From NCBI GenBank assembly GCA_910583815.1, contig CAJTZB010000067.1, forward strand, positions 2,865 through 11,744: a stretch of DNA of 8,880 nucleotides, read 5' to 3'. This stretch comes from an uncultured Lachnospiraceae bacterium. Lineage in GTDB: Bacteria > Bacillota > Clostridia > Lachnospirales > Lachnospiraceae. The position numbers were made by a program, and so were the translations under genes. The notes below the pieces were generated by a model, which saw only the letters and a program-made list of their open reading frames with translations, was not told where the DNA came from and did not search any database. Shown piece by piece: positions 1 to 7,500 of this stretch. Each line of letters opens with the position of its first letter. Positions within the stretch are counted from its first letter, which is position 1.

Positions 1-1831
1 CGCCAAGCTCCATCAGGCTTCCATGCGTTCCATACTCTATCATTTCTCCGTCTTTAAACATAGCAACGTTGTTGCAGAACTGCGTGGAACTTAGGCGGTG
101 GCTGATATAAACTGCGGTTTTTCCGCCAATCAGCTTGTCAAAGTCCTCATACAGCTTTGCTTCTGCAAGCGCATCTAAGGCAGCAGTCGGCTCATCCAGC
201 ACGACAACCGGCGCATTTTTATAAAGCGCCCTTGCAAGTGCGATTTTCTGCTTCTCGCCACCGGAAAAATCTACTCCGTCATCATGGATCACTTTTAATA
301 CTTCTGTGTTTATGCCGTTACCAAGCTCTGCAAGCTTTTCTTCAAAACCGGCATCAATCAGGCACTGCTCTGCTTTTTCTTTATCGGTTTCCTTCGGAGG
401 TTTCATGGAAATATTCTCTGCAAGCGGAAAGGCAAACAGATTTACTTCCTGAAAGACCGGCGCAAAGACGCGGTAATATTCTTTTTTATCAAATTCTCTG
501 ATATTTGTTCCGTTTAAAAAAATTTCTCCTTCGGTCGGCTCATACAGACGCAGCAGAAGCTTGATAAATGTTGTCTTTCCTGCACCGTTTAAACCAACGA
601 CGGCAAGCCTCTCTCCTGCCTTTAATGTCAGATTTATGTTTTTCAATGCATCTTTCTCTGCCTTAGGGTAACGGAATGAAACATTCCGGAACGTAAACTC
701 ATAGCTTTTATAAGAAGGCACATGCTTTCCTTTCTCCACTTGCTCTGTCTTTGACGGCAGAATGCTTTCTAAGTCTGCAAAACTCCTGAAATCATCTACT
801 TCTCTGCTCGTTTTAAGTAAATCGCTCACTCCATTTAACAGCGTTGAAATGTAGCTGAACAAAGTTGCCGAAGAAGCAGTATAAAGGCTGAAATTTCCCA
901 GAGTTATCCTGCCCTTTGCCGCGGAATAAATAAGCCATGCATAGACCATCGCCTGAGACAGCAGGACAATGATGCTGCTTATGAAATCTGCAATTATCCA
1001 TAAGTTCGCATTCTTTTTGTATGCACTGTAATAAGCATCATGTACTTCCTGAAATTTTTTCAGCAGCCAGTCCTTTAAGAAGAACATGCGGATATCCTTT
1101 GCTGCTTTAAAATTTGTTGTAGTCTCCTGCATGTAATACCGCTTTCTCCAACAGCCCGCAAGCGGATCCCATATTTTTTCCTTTGCTTTGGCATTGGCAC
1201 GGTTTTTTACAAAAAAGTTTACTACCCCAAGCACAAGCATCAAAAGCACAATCCACGGATTCAATGTTCCCAAAATAAGAATGCCGACAATAACAATTGC
1301 AAGAGACTGTAAAAACTGCACGCTAAAACGCATCATTCCCTCCACGCCATTCATATTGCCGCCGCAGGAACTGCTTGCCTTGGAATAGCAGGTCATCACG
1401 TCCTGATTTTCCAGATGCTCAAAATCAATCGTCATTACCTTGTAGTTGTTATAATAGTTTTTCATAAGAATGCGTGCATTGACAAACCTCCACCAGTACT
1501 CGCTGTAATAAAAGGTATTTAATGCAGAAGACGCCATCTGAATCACAGTAAACGCAGCCATTAAAACCAACAGTTTCTTTGTATCGCCCTCTCCGGTTAT
1601 CATATCAATGACAAACTTGGAAATAAACGTCCAGAGATACTGCATAATAGGTGCGACAAGAATCCCTATCGGAATCAGCCATAACAGTGCTTTTTCATAC
1701 CGTACCGTGTTTTTTAAGATATAACAGACATTACTGGCCACGCCATATTCCTTATGTAGCGGATTTTTCTCTCTTTCCTTTCTTTTTTCTTCCTCTTTCT
1801 TTTTCCTCTTTTCCTCTCTCCTGCTTTTCAT
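1..1831 (-). CDS. ABC exporter, fused permease and ATPase (C-terminus cut by window edge)
   Basis: This is a type I ABC exporter half-transporter, expected to work as a dimer in the cytoplasmic membrane. About 610 residues are visible, and the frame runs off base 1 without a stop. The N-terminus is a very charged tail (MKSRREEKRKKKEEEKRK). It is followed by hydrophobic membrane segments, for example ALLWLIPIGILVAPIM and SLAIVIVGILILGTLNPWIV. The ATPase domain is complete in its key motifs: Walker A GLNGAGKTT (residues 413-421, K419), signature FSGGEKQK (S523-G525), Walker B VVVLDEP (D546, E547) and the H-loop ISHRLSS (H578). The signature has F in place of the usual L. Probably only a few tens of residues are missing. 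The start at 1831 has GGAGGGAG 10 nt upstream. A promoter lies in the gap to mutY, so the gene is probably transcribed separately. The substrate cannot be told: no peptidase domain, peptide gene or partner transporter is visible. The family call is firm. Confidence 0.93.
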   Translation of the reverse strand, partial: MKSRREEKRKKKEEEKRKEREKNPLHKEYGVASNVCYILKNTVRYEKALLWLIPIGILVAPIMQYLWTFISKFVIDMITGEGDTKKLLVLMAAFTVIQMASSALNTFYYSEYWWRFVNARILMKNYYNNYKVMTIDFEHLENQDVMTCYSKASSSCGGNMNGVEGMMRFSVQFLQSLAIVIVGILILGTLNPWIVLLMLVLGVVNFFVKNRANAKAKEKIWDPLAGCWRKRYYMQETTTNFKAAKDIRMFFLKDWLLKKFQEVHDAYYSAYKKNANLWIIADFISSIIVLLSQAMVYAWLIYSAAKGRITLGNFSLYTASSATLFSYISTLLNGVSDLLKTSREVDDFRSFADLESILPSKTEQVEKGKHVPSYKSYEFTFRNVSFRYPKAEKDALKNINLTLKAGERLAVVGLNGAGKTTFIKLLLRLYEPTEGEIFLNGTNIREFDKKEYYRVFAPVFQEVNLFAFPLAENISMKPPKETDKEKAEQCLIDAGFEEKLAELGNGINTEVLKVIHDDGVDFSGGEKQKIALARALYKNAPVVVLDEPTAALDALAEAKLYEDFDKLIGGKTAVYISHRLSSTQFCNNVAMFKDGEMIEYGTHGSLMELG

Positions 1832-1841
1832 ATGGGCAACG

Positions 1842-1849
1842 CTCCCTCC
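1842..1849 (-). promoter_or_regulatory. Ribosome binding site of the ABC exporter
   Basis: The minus strand reads GGAGGGAG, ending 10 nt before the ATG at 1831. This purine-rich Shine-Dalgarno match supports that ATG as the start. Another ATG a little further upstream is out of frame and opens only a seven-codon frame that closes in ATATGA across the chosen start. Confidence 0.6.
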
Positions 1850-1921
1850 ATTCCCTTCGTTATGCCGCTTTACATCACATATCATTCCGCATTTGCAAAC
1901 AAAGCATTTAAAGCCTTTAAC

Positions 1922-1957
1922 TATATAGTATTATAACATACTGTTCTGTACTATATA
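1922..1957. repeat. Inverted repeat, 9-bp perfect arms, possible operator or 5' UTR stem
   Basis: The arms TATATAGTA (1922-1930) and TACTATATA (1949-1957) are perfect reverse complements around an 18-nt AT-rich centre. The repeat lies just downstream of the start point predicted from the promoter at 1969-1997, roughly at +5 to +40 of the ABC exporter transcript. It could be a repressor site or a weak RNA stem. The arms are entirely A/T-rich apart from one G:C pair, so folding would be weak and a protein site seems a little more likely. No regulator gene is visible nearby. Confidence 0.4.
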
Positions 1958-1968
1958 TTCTTGTTCGC

Positions 1969-1997
1969 ATTATATCACCACAGTATAATAAATGCAA
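1969..1997 (-). promoter_or_regulatory. Sigma-A type promoter for the ABC exporter
   Basis: On the minus strand, TTGCAT (1997-1992) and TATAAT (1974-1969) are separated by exactly 17 nt. The -10 is a perfect hexamer preceded by TGA, which makes an extended TGnTATAAT element. The -35 matches the TTGACA consensus at four of six positions. The predicted transcript would begin near 1962, leaving a 5' leader of about 130 nt before the ABC exporter start. Its position after the mutY stop supports independent expression of the exporter. Confidence 0.65.
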
Positions 1998-2028
1998 TAC
2001 TAAATCTTTAAAAAATCCGGCTAAATCA

Positions 2029-3126
2029 CTAGGCTTCCATATACTTCCGATATGCCTCAAAAGCGGACGGAACAGAAATCTCCTTGGAAATCTGCTCTAC
2101 AGTAAAAAAGGTCAGGCTATTTTCCCCATTATCCACCAAACGTTCCGACGGAAGAAAATTCTCTAAGTTATTTCTATCCTTTTCCGAGCTCAACGTATTG
2201 GCAAGTGCAATTTTATAAGCATGCATTCTCCATTCAACATGGGAAAAAATATGTTTCGCATCCGGCAGAAGTTCCATCTGCTGCCCTGGAAACAATAGCT
2301 TTACTTCCTCTGGCGTTAAATGCCCCTTTACATTCGGAAACTCCCACAGCCCTGCAAGCAGTCCTTTTGGTGCACGTCTGTGAAGCGCTATGCTGTCCTG
2401 AAAGCGGATTACAAATACCGTCCTCTCTTCTATTCTGCGCTCCTTTTTTGGTGGCTTCACCGGAATCTCCATCTCGCAGCCTTCATGGAATGCTTTGCAA
2501 AGATGCATGACCGGACACTGCTCACAAAGCGGCTTTCCGTTTGGCAGACAGACTGTCGCACCAAGTTCCATCAGCGATTGGTTTAAATCTCCCGGACGTT
2601 CTTTGGGAAGTATTTTCCTTACATCATCTTCTAACTCATGCTTTACTTTTTCCTTTGTAATATCGTCCCTGCTTGCTGCAACCCTCTTTAATACACGCAG
2701 TACATTTCCATCCACGGTCGGCTCTCTTAGTCCGAATGCAATGGATGCAATTGCACCTGCCGTATAAGAGCCAATGCCGGGCAATGTTTTCAGCTTTTCA
2801 TAATCTGCCGGAAGCTCTCCTCCAAACTCTTCGACAACCTGTTTTGCCGCCTTTTGCATATTGCGGACGCGGTTATAGTAGCCAAGCCCTTCCCAAAGCT
2901 TCAGCAGCTTTTCTTCTTCTGCCAAAGCAAGCGCCCTGATGTCCGGCAATTCAGCAAGGAAGCGGTCAAAGTACCCTTTGACCGCTTCTACTCGCGTCTG
3001 CTGAAGCATAATTTCTGATACCCAGACATAATATGGCTTTGGCTGCTCACGCCACGGAAGTATTCTTGCATTTCTCCCATACCAGTGCAGCAAGTACGGC
3101 ACCAGCTCCGAATAATCATATGCCAT
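2029..3126 (-). CDS. mutY: A/G-specific adenine DNA glycosylase MutY
   Basis: MutY removes adenine mispaired with 8-oxoguanine in the GO base-excision repair pathway. The 365-residue length is normal. The catalytic domain has SEIMLQQT with the catalytic Glu at residue 38, the helix-hairpin-helix LPGIGSYTAGAI (115-126) and the catalytic Asp in TVDGNV (D139). It then has an iron-sulfur loop with cysteines 193, 201, 204 and 210. The first spacing is seven residues instead of the six in E. coli, which I believe also occurs in clostridial homologues. The C-terminal half is the NUDIX-like 8-oxoG recognition domain, with the family motif HIFSHVEW. The start is fixed by an in-frame TAA a few codons upstream, and GGAGGT lies 14 nt before it, a rather long spacing. 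The start overlaps the GH28 stop by 11 nt, so translation is probably coupled to the sugar gene although the functions are unrelated. Confidence 0.97.
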   Translation of the reverse strand: MAYDYSELVPYLLHWYGRNARILPWREQPKPYYVWVSEIMLQQTRVEAVKGYFDRFLAELPDIRALALAEEEKLLKLWEGLGYYNRVRNMQKAAKQVVEEFGGELPADYEKLKTLPGIGSYTAGAIASIAFGLREPTVDGNVLRVLKRVAASRDDITKEKVKHELEDDVRKILPKERPGDLNQSLMELGATVCLPNGKPLCEQCPVMHLCKAFHEGCEMEIPVKPPKKERRIEERTVFVIRFQDSIALHRRAPKGLLAGLWEFPNVKGHLTPEEVKLLFPGQQMELLPDAKHIFSHVEWRMHAYKIALANTLSSEKDRNNLENFLPSERLVDNGENSLTFFTVEQISKEISVPSAFEAYRKYMEA

Positions 3127-4474
3127 AATTTTTATTATTTACCTCCAGTTTCATCTGCTCTGTTTGTTCAGCAGACACATCACCCATATAATGTGGCTTC
3201 ATTGTATCTGTTACTCGTATTGATATACCCTTTGCCTTTATATTTTTTGCATGGCGAAGATACAGTCCGGCAATGTTTCCGCTCTCTTTTTCCGGAAATT
3301 TATTTTCCAGTTCACATGGACGGATGTCATACCCTTCCACGTCCCACTTTGAAATTTTATCAAGCGTCATATGGATTCCGTCAAACAAAATGTCTTCTAC
3401 CGGATTGTCCTCTGTTCCATGAACAAAAATTCCGTTTTCGCTGGTGCAGTTGATGTTCTTAAAAGCTACATTCTGTATTTTCCCATGCTTTACGCCTTCC
3501 TTGCGGTCCAGGCTCGTAACGCAAATAGCTTCGCCACGTCCCCACCACTGATACGAAAACCGTCTTGTCTCTATGTTAATATTAGAGAATATTACATTCT
3601 CTACATTGCCGCAGTCACGAATCTGCAGAGAAATCCCCCGATTGCTTCTTGAAATCACACAGTTTTCAAACAGGATATTGCGGAAATCGCTCTCCCCTTC
3701 CGTGCCGAATTTAATCGCAGCACTTGTAGAAATCAATGTGCAGCCCGAAACCGTAATGTTTTCACAAGGACCATATTCCTTGTAGTCTGCACTGTTCTTT
3801 AAGACAATCGCATCATCTCCGCATTCGACATGGCAGTTCGCAATCCGCACATTCCTGCAATGATCCGGGTCGATACCGTCTGAATTTGCCATCCGCAGGT
3901 TGTTTAAAATACGGATGCCGTCTACTAAAACATCCTCACAGCCAACCATATGAAGCGTCCAGAATGCACATCTTGCAAGCGTTACCTCCTTTACGGTCAG
4001 ATGCTTCACATCTTCTAACAGTACAAGCGGAATCCTTGGATAATAGCTGCCCTCAATATGATAGCCTACGTCTGTCCCATAAAAAATTTCTTCACTTCCA
4101 TCAATCGTCCCATGTCCAGAAATTACAATGTTTTCAGCCGATTTTGCATAAATAAACGCATGGAACGGCCTTCCTGCATATTCGCTGTTTAAATAAGACG
4201 GCAGCCCGGACTCATGCGCATGAATCACGCCACCGTTTGCAAGCGGATAATAATCGCTCAAATCCGCAGTTCCCTTTAACACCGCACCATTCTCCAAATG
4301 GAATTCCACATTGGATTTTAAAAGCAGGTATCCACTGATATATGTCTTTCCTCCCGAAAGCACGACAGTGCCTCCGCCCTGCTCTGCACAGGCGTCAATC
4401 GCCGCCTGAATCGCAATCCGGTCATTGGTGCTGCCATCACCCTTCGCACCGAATTCTTCTACAAAATATCTCAT
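3116..4474 (-). CDS. GH28 (pectinase-family) glycoside hydrolase, cytoplasmic
   Basis: This is a 452-residue right-handed beta-helix glycosidase of family GH28, the polygalacturonase/rhamnogalacturonase group. It opens with the pectate-lyase-superfamily motif EFGAKGDGSTND and a GGGTVVLSGGKTY segment. The core has NSDGID (N197, D199) and CGDDAIVLK (D220, D221), which correspond to the NTD and GDD catalytic motifs of GH28. The classic GHG histidine is not evident: AAIKFGTEGESD (252-263) sits where it is expected. The RIK motif may correspond to QIRD (284-287). The exact substrate is therefore open; bacterial family members include exo-acting and rhamnogalacturonan-type enzymes. There is no signal peptide or membrane helix, so it should act in the cytosol on imported oligosaccharides. 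AAAGGAG lies 13 nt before the start. It follows the fusion gene by 49 nt and overlaps mutY by 11 nt, consistent with one operon. Family assignment is firm, substrate is inferred. Confidence 0.92.
   Translation of the reverse strand: MRYFVEEFGAKGDGSTNDRIAIQAAIDACAEQGGGTVVLSGGKTYISGYLLLKSNVEFHLENGAVLKGTADLSDYYPLANGGVIHAHESGLPSYLNSEYAGRPFHAFIYAKSAENIVISGHGTIDGSEEIFYGTDVGYHIEGSYYPRIPLVLLEDVKHLTVKEVTLARCAFWTLHMVGCEDVLVDGIRILNNLRMANSDGIDPDHCRNVRIANCHVECGDDAIVLKNSADYKEYGPCENITVSGCTLISTSAAIKFGTEGESDFRNILFENCVISRSNRGISLQIRDCGNVENVIFSNINIETRRFSYQWWGRGEAICVTSLDRKEGVKHGKIQNVAFKNINCTSENGIFVHGTEDNPVEDILFDGIHMTLDKISKWDVEGYDIRPCELENKFPEKESGNIAGLYLRHAKNIKAKGISIRVTDTMKPHYMGDVSAEQTEQMKLEVNNKNYGI
3141..3146 (-). 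promoter_or_regulatory. Ribosome binding site of mutY inside the GH28 gene
   Basis: GGAGGT on the minus strand lies within the last codons of the GH28 gene, 14 nt before the mutY ATG. The spacing is longer than optimal. Together with the 11-nt gene overlap, this points to translational coupling and to mutY being expressed from an upstream promoter. I see no promoter of its own. Confidence 0.5.
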
Positions 4475-4487
4475 ATTAGAAGCGCCG

Positions 4488-4494
4488 CTCCTTT
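4488..4494 (-). promoter_or_regulatory. Ribosome binding site of the GH28 gene
   Basis: AAAGGAG on the minus strand lies 13 nt upstream of the ATG at 4474, in the 49-nt gap after the fusion gene. The gap shows no hairpin with a T run and no good promoter, so read-through transcription from the fusion gene is likely. Confidence 0.5.
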
Positions 4495-4523
4495 CAAAAT
4501 CTTAATGGCTGATTCCTGCACTG

Positions 4524-7500
4524 CTAGCGTGTAGAGTAATCAATAAAGCTCACATTCAGGTCCACATCACCTGCAACACCGTCGATGCGTCCGCTTTGTG
4601 TATACTGCCACATTGTAAACTGATATGGGAAATACAGGTCACTTCCATAATATGCGTACCAGAAATCATATCCCTGCAGTTCTTCCATATTTAAATTCAG
4701 AATGCTCCAGTTTGTCCCTGCATAAATAACCGGCGTATAGCCTGCTGCCAAGATGGTGTCGCAGAATGCCTTTGCACAAGCCGTCCGTACTGAATTCGGC
4801 ATCTTGTTCGCACGAGCGTCCGATGCCTGTTCTGTATCATATACAACCGGAAATGTAATATCATAGCCCCGCAGATTTTCAATCACAATATTTGCTTCTT
4901 CTATAGCTTCTTCTACTGTAACTGCCTGCGTGAAATAATAAACACCAACCTGAAGCCCGGCAGAAAGCGCCCCCTCAATATTTTGCTTATAATATGGGTC
5001 AAGCGCACAGTTTCCTGCCTCTCCTGTTCCGCGGTAGCCAAGCCTTATCATTGCATAGTCTACGCCTGCTGCCTTGACCTTTTCCCATTTGATGTCCCCC
5101 TGCCACTTAGAAACGTCAATGCCGGTCAGTGTTTTCTTTTGGTTATTCTCATAGTAAGCGAGCGTCCCATTTTTCTCTTTGCGGAAATTCTCGGATTTGT
5201 AGTTGTGCAGTTCCATATCTTCACGCACTGCCACAAGCAGCCGCTCACCGTTATCCCCTGTTACCGGAATCCTTGCCTTAAACAGCTCCTGCTCTGAAAC
5301 CGGCACTGCAATTCCCATAGAATCCATATCGCAGAAATCGTCTTCTGCAAACAGATAAAACGACGGAGAAGACAGTTGGAACATATCCCTTGAAGAATAC
5401 GTCATTTTTCCGCGGATACGGCCGACATAGTTCCCCTCGCCAAGTGCTACATAACTGGTCAGCGTAATATCATTCTCTCCTACATCATAGGTCAGATGGG
5501 CATTGCGAATCATCGCATAAGTCTGCCTTGCCTGTTCGGTTTCCATGTACGGAAGAGATACGTAATACGACCTTGTTCCTACAGAAAGATGTGCAATTAC
5601 CGCATGGCCCGCATCCAAGAAAGATTCTGTGGAAATAAGTTCCTCAAATACCTGCGACGGAGAAATGACATAATATTCTTCTAATGAAATGCCAGCCACA
5701 ATATGGAGGCTGTTGGAGTTTGCCGCCTGGTTTTCATAGAAGGAAAATGCAAGCTGTTCCCTGCCGTTCTTACAATAGTCTCCAATACTTGGACAAAGCT
5801 CCTGCAGGCTCCCTTCACGGATGGCATATGCCCACAAAAAGCGCTTTGTCACTGTTCCGTTTGATACTATAACTTCACACTCCGGTTCTTCAGTATTTGC
5901 CATATAGTCGTTTTTGTAAGAAATGCGATAGGTTCCATTGTCAAAGGTAAGATACTCCTTGCCGTCTATCAGTTCTGCCATTGGACGGAATCCATGCAAA
6001 GAATCCGTATCGCAGGAAGCCAGTACATATGCCAGATTTTCAATATGTTTTTTTGCCTCCGGCGCAGGAGATACCGTCGGCTGTTTGGTCGGCTCTGTTC
6101 CCTCTGTACCTTCCTGCTGTTCATTTCCCGTCCACACAAGGATCGTTTCTACCACCTTATCCTTAAATGCCTCCGAAAATGCCATTGTTGCAAAAAATAC
6201 CGTAATAAGCAGCAAAATCACAACCGCTGCTATCCATCCGCCTCTTCCGCCCTTGTTTTTCTTTGCTTTTTTATTGTTTTCTTCTTTCTCTGACAAATTA
6301 TCCTCCTGTAGTACTTCTGCATTATGCTGTTTACTTGCTCTGTTTTCTTCCTCCGCAGCAGCAGTTGCTTCCTTTTGCACGGTCTCAGCCACATGTTTCA
6401 TTTCTACCTTCGGAAGTAATTCCCAATAAATCCCATAACGTTCTTCATATCGTGCATAATGCGGCGTAAATATAAGATTCTCATCCTCGTCCGTGCCTTT
6501 CAGCACAAACCGCAGCTCTTCCCCTTTTCTGATAAGCGCCTTCTCCGGATTTTCCTTCCACTCAGCAACCGTACCTTCTCTGATTTCCAGATAATCTTTT
6601 ATTTTAATTTCTTTTGTTGGTACCGTCACATTCACACCGGTGCAGGAAGTATCCATTGCTTCCTTTCCAAGCCCCGCACTAAGGACAAGAGGACCATAGG
6701 TAAACGCCACAATATTGGGATTGTCCGGCAGCGGATGGATACGGATGGTCGGCGAAAAAGTCAGTTCAAGTTCTGTCATTCCCTTTTTCACTGTAATATA
6801 TAGGAATCCGTCCTCTTCCGGTCCATTTAAAAACGTCTCTTTCTGCCGCACCGTAACCGGAGATGCATTCCACTCCGGAATCCGAAAAGCAAGCCTGCAT
6901 GTCCCCTCTGATTCCTTCCGTACAACAATCCGCACCGTCGGTTTCTTTGGAAGAGATGTCTCCATAATGACATCCAGCCCCTGTAGTTCATCCTTTAAGA
7001 CAGAGGAAATATACATTGCAACATAAAGCACATCATCACGCTTATAATAAATACTGTCATTCAGCTTCGTGAAATTTTCCATTCCGGTTCCAGTACAGCA
7101 CCAGAAATTATCAAACGGACGGCTGAATACTTTAAAATAGCCGGTCGCCATCGGCTGAAAATACATTGACATACCGGTTTTCGGATTCTGCGAAGAAACA
7201 ATCGCATTCCAATAAGTTCCTTCATAGAAATCCAGATATTTTTTGTCTCCTGTCACTTGAAACAGGCCTCTTGCCAGTTTCAGCATATTATATGTATTGC
7301 ATGTTTCGCAATTGCAGTTTGTACGCGCCCCGGTAAGCATCTTCGGTTCCCCGAAATGTTCCCATTCGCTGTTGCCTCCGGTCACATAAGTGTGGTTTTT
7401 TACAACAATATCAAAGAAGCGTTCCGCTGCTTCCAGATAAAATTTCTGGTCTTCTCCAACTGTCAGATAGCGGTTCAATGCTCCAAGAAATTTAGGAATT

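Larger units (their letters stand above)
1832..2028. other. AT-rich intergenic region between mutY and the ABC exporter
   Basis: This 197-nt gap contains the exporter's promoter, an inverted repeat and ribosome binding site. Just after the mutY stop the minus strand has a short T run (ATTTTTT following GCCGG), but I find no stable GC stem before it, so I do not call a terminator. A 7-bp direct repeat CTAAATC (2000-2006 and 2021-2027) is also present and probably trivial. No small gene or tRNA is seen. Confidence 0.6.

Noticed and set aside
813..1001. Minus-strand open frame of 62 codons
   Set aside because: It lies in another frame inside the ABC exporter, whose own frame is continuous and carries all the family motifs.
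1930..1935. Second TATAAT as an independent promoter
   Set aside because: It has a TGT extension but only an ATATAT-like hexamer at -35 distance. It overlaps the inverted repeat and is weaker than the site at 1969-1997.
1936..1948. LexA-like box (GAAC then GTTA on the minus strand)
   Set aside because: The half-sites are five nt apart where the Firmicute SOS box needs four, and the second half does not match.
1996..2035. Rho-independent terminator after mutY
   Set aside because: There is a short T run, but no GC-rich stem precedes it. The CTAAATC repeats here are direct, not inverted.
4524..5129. GH25 domain as a phage endolysin from a prophage
   Set aside because: There is no holin, tail or integrase gene nearby, and the domain is tethered by a type II membrane anchor with a stalk, as in cellular wall hydrolases.
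5938..6429. Plus-strand open frame of 163 codons, rich in Ser and Phe
   Set aside because: It is antisense to the low-complexity linker and TM part of the fusion gene. Its composition is what reversed Lys/Glu/Ala codons produce, and it has no recognisable domain.
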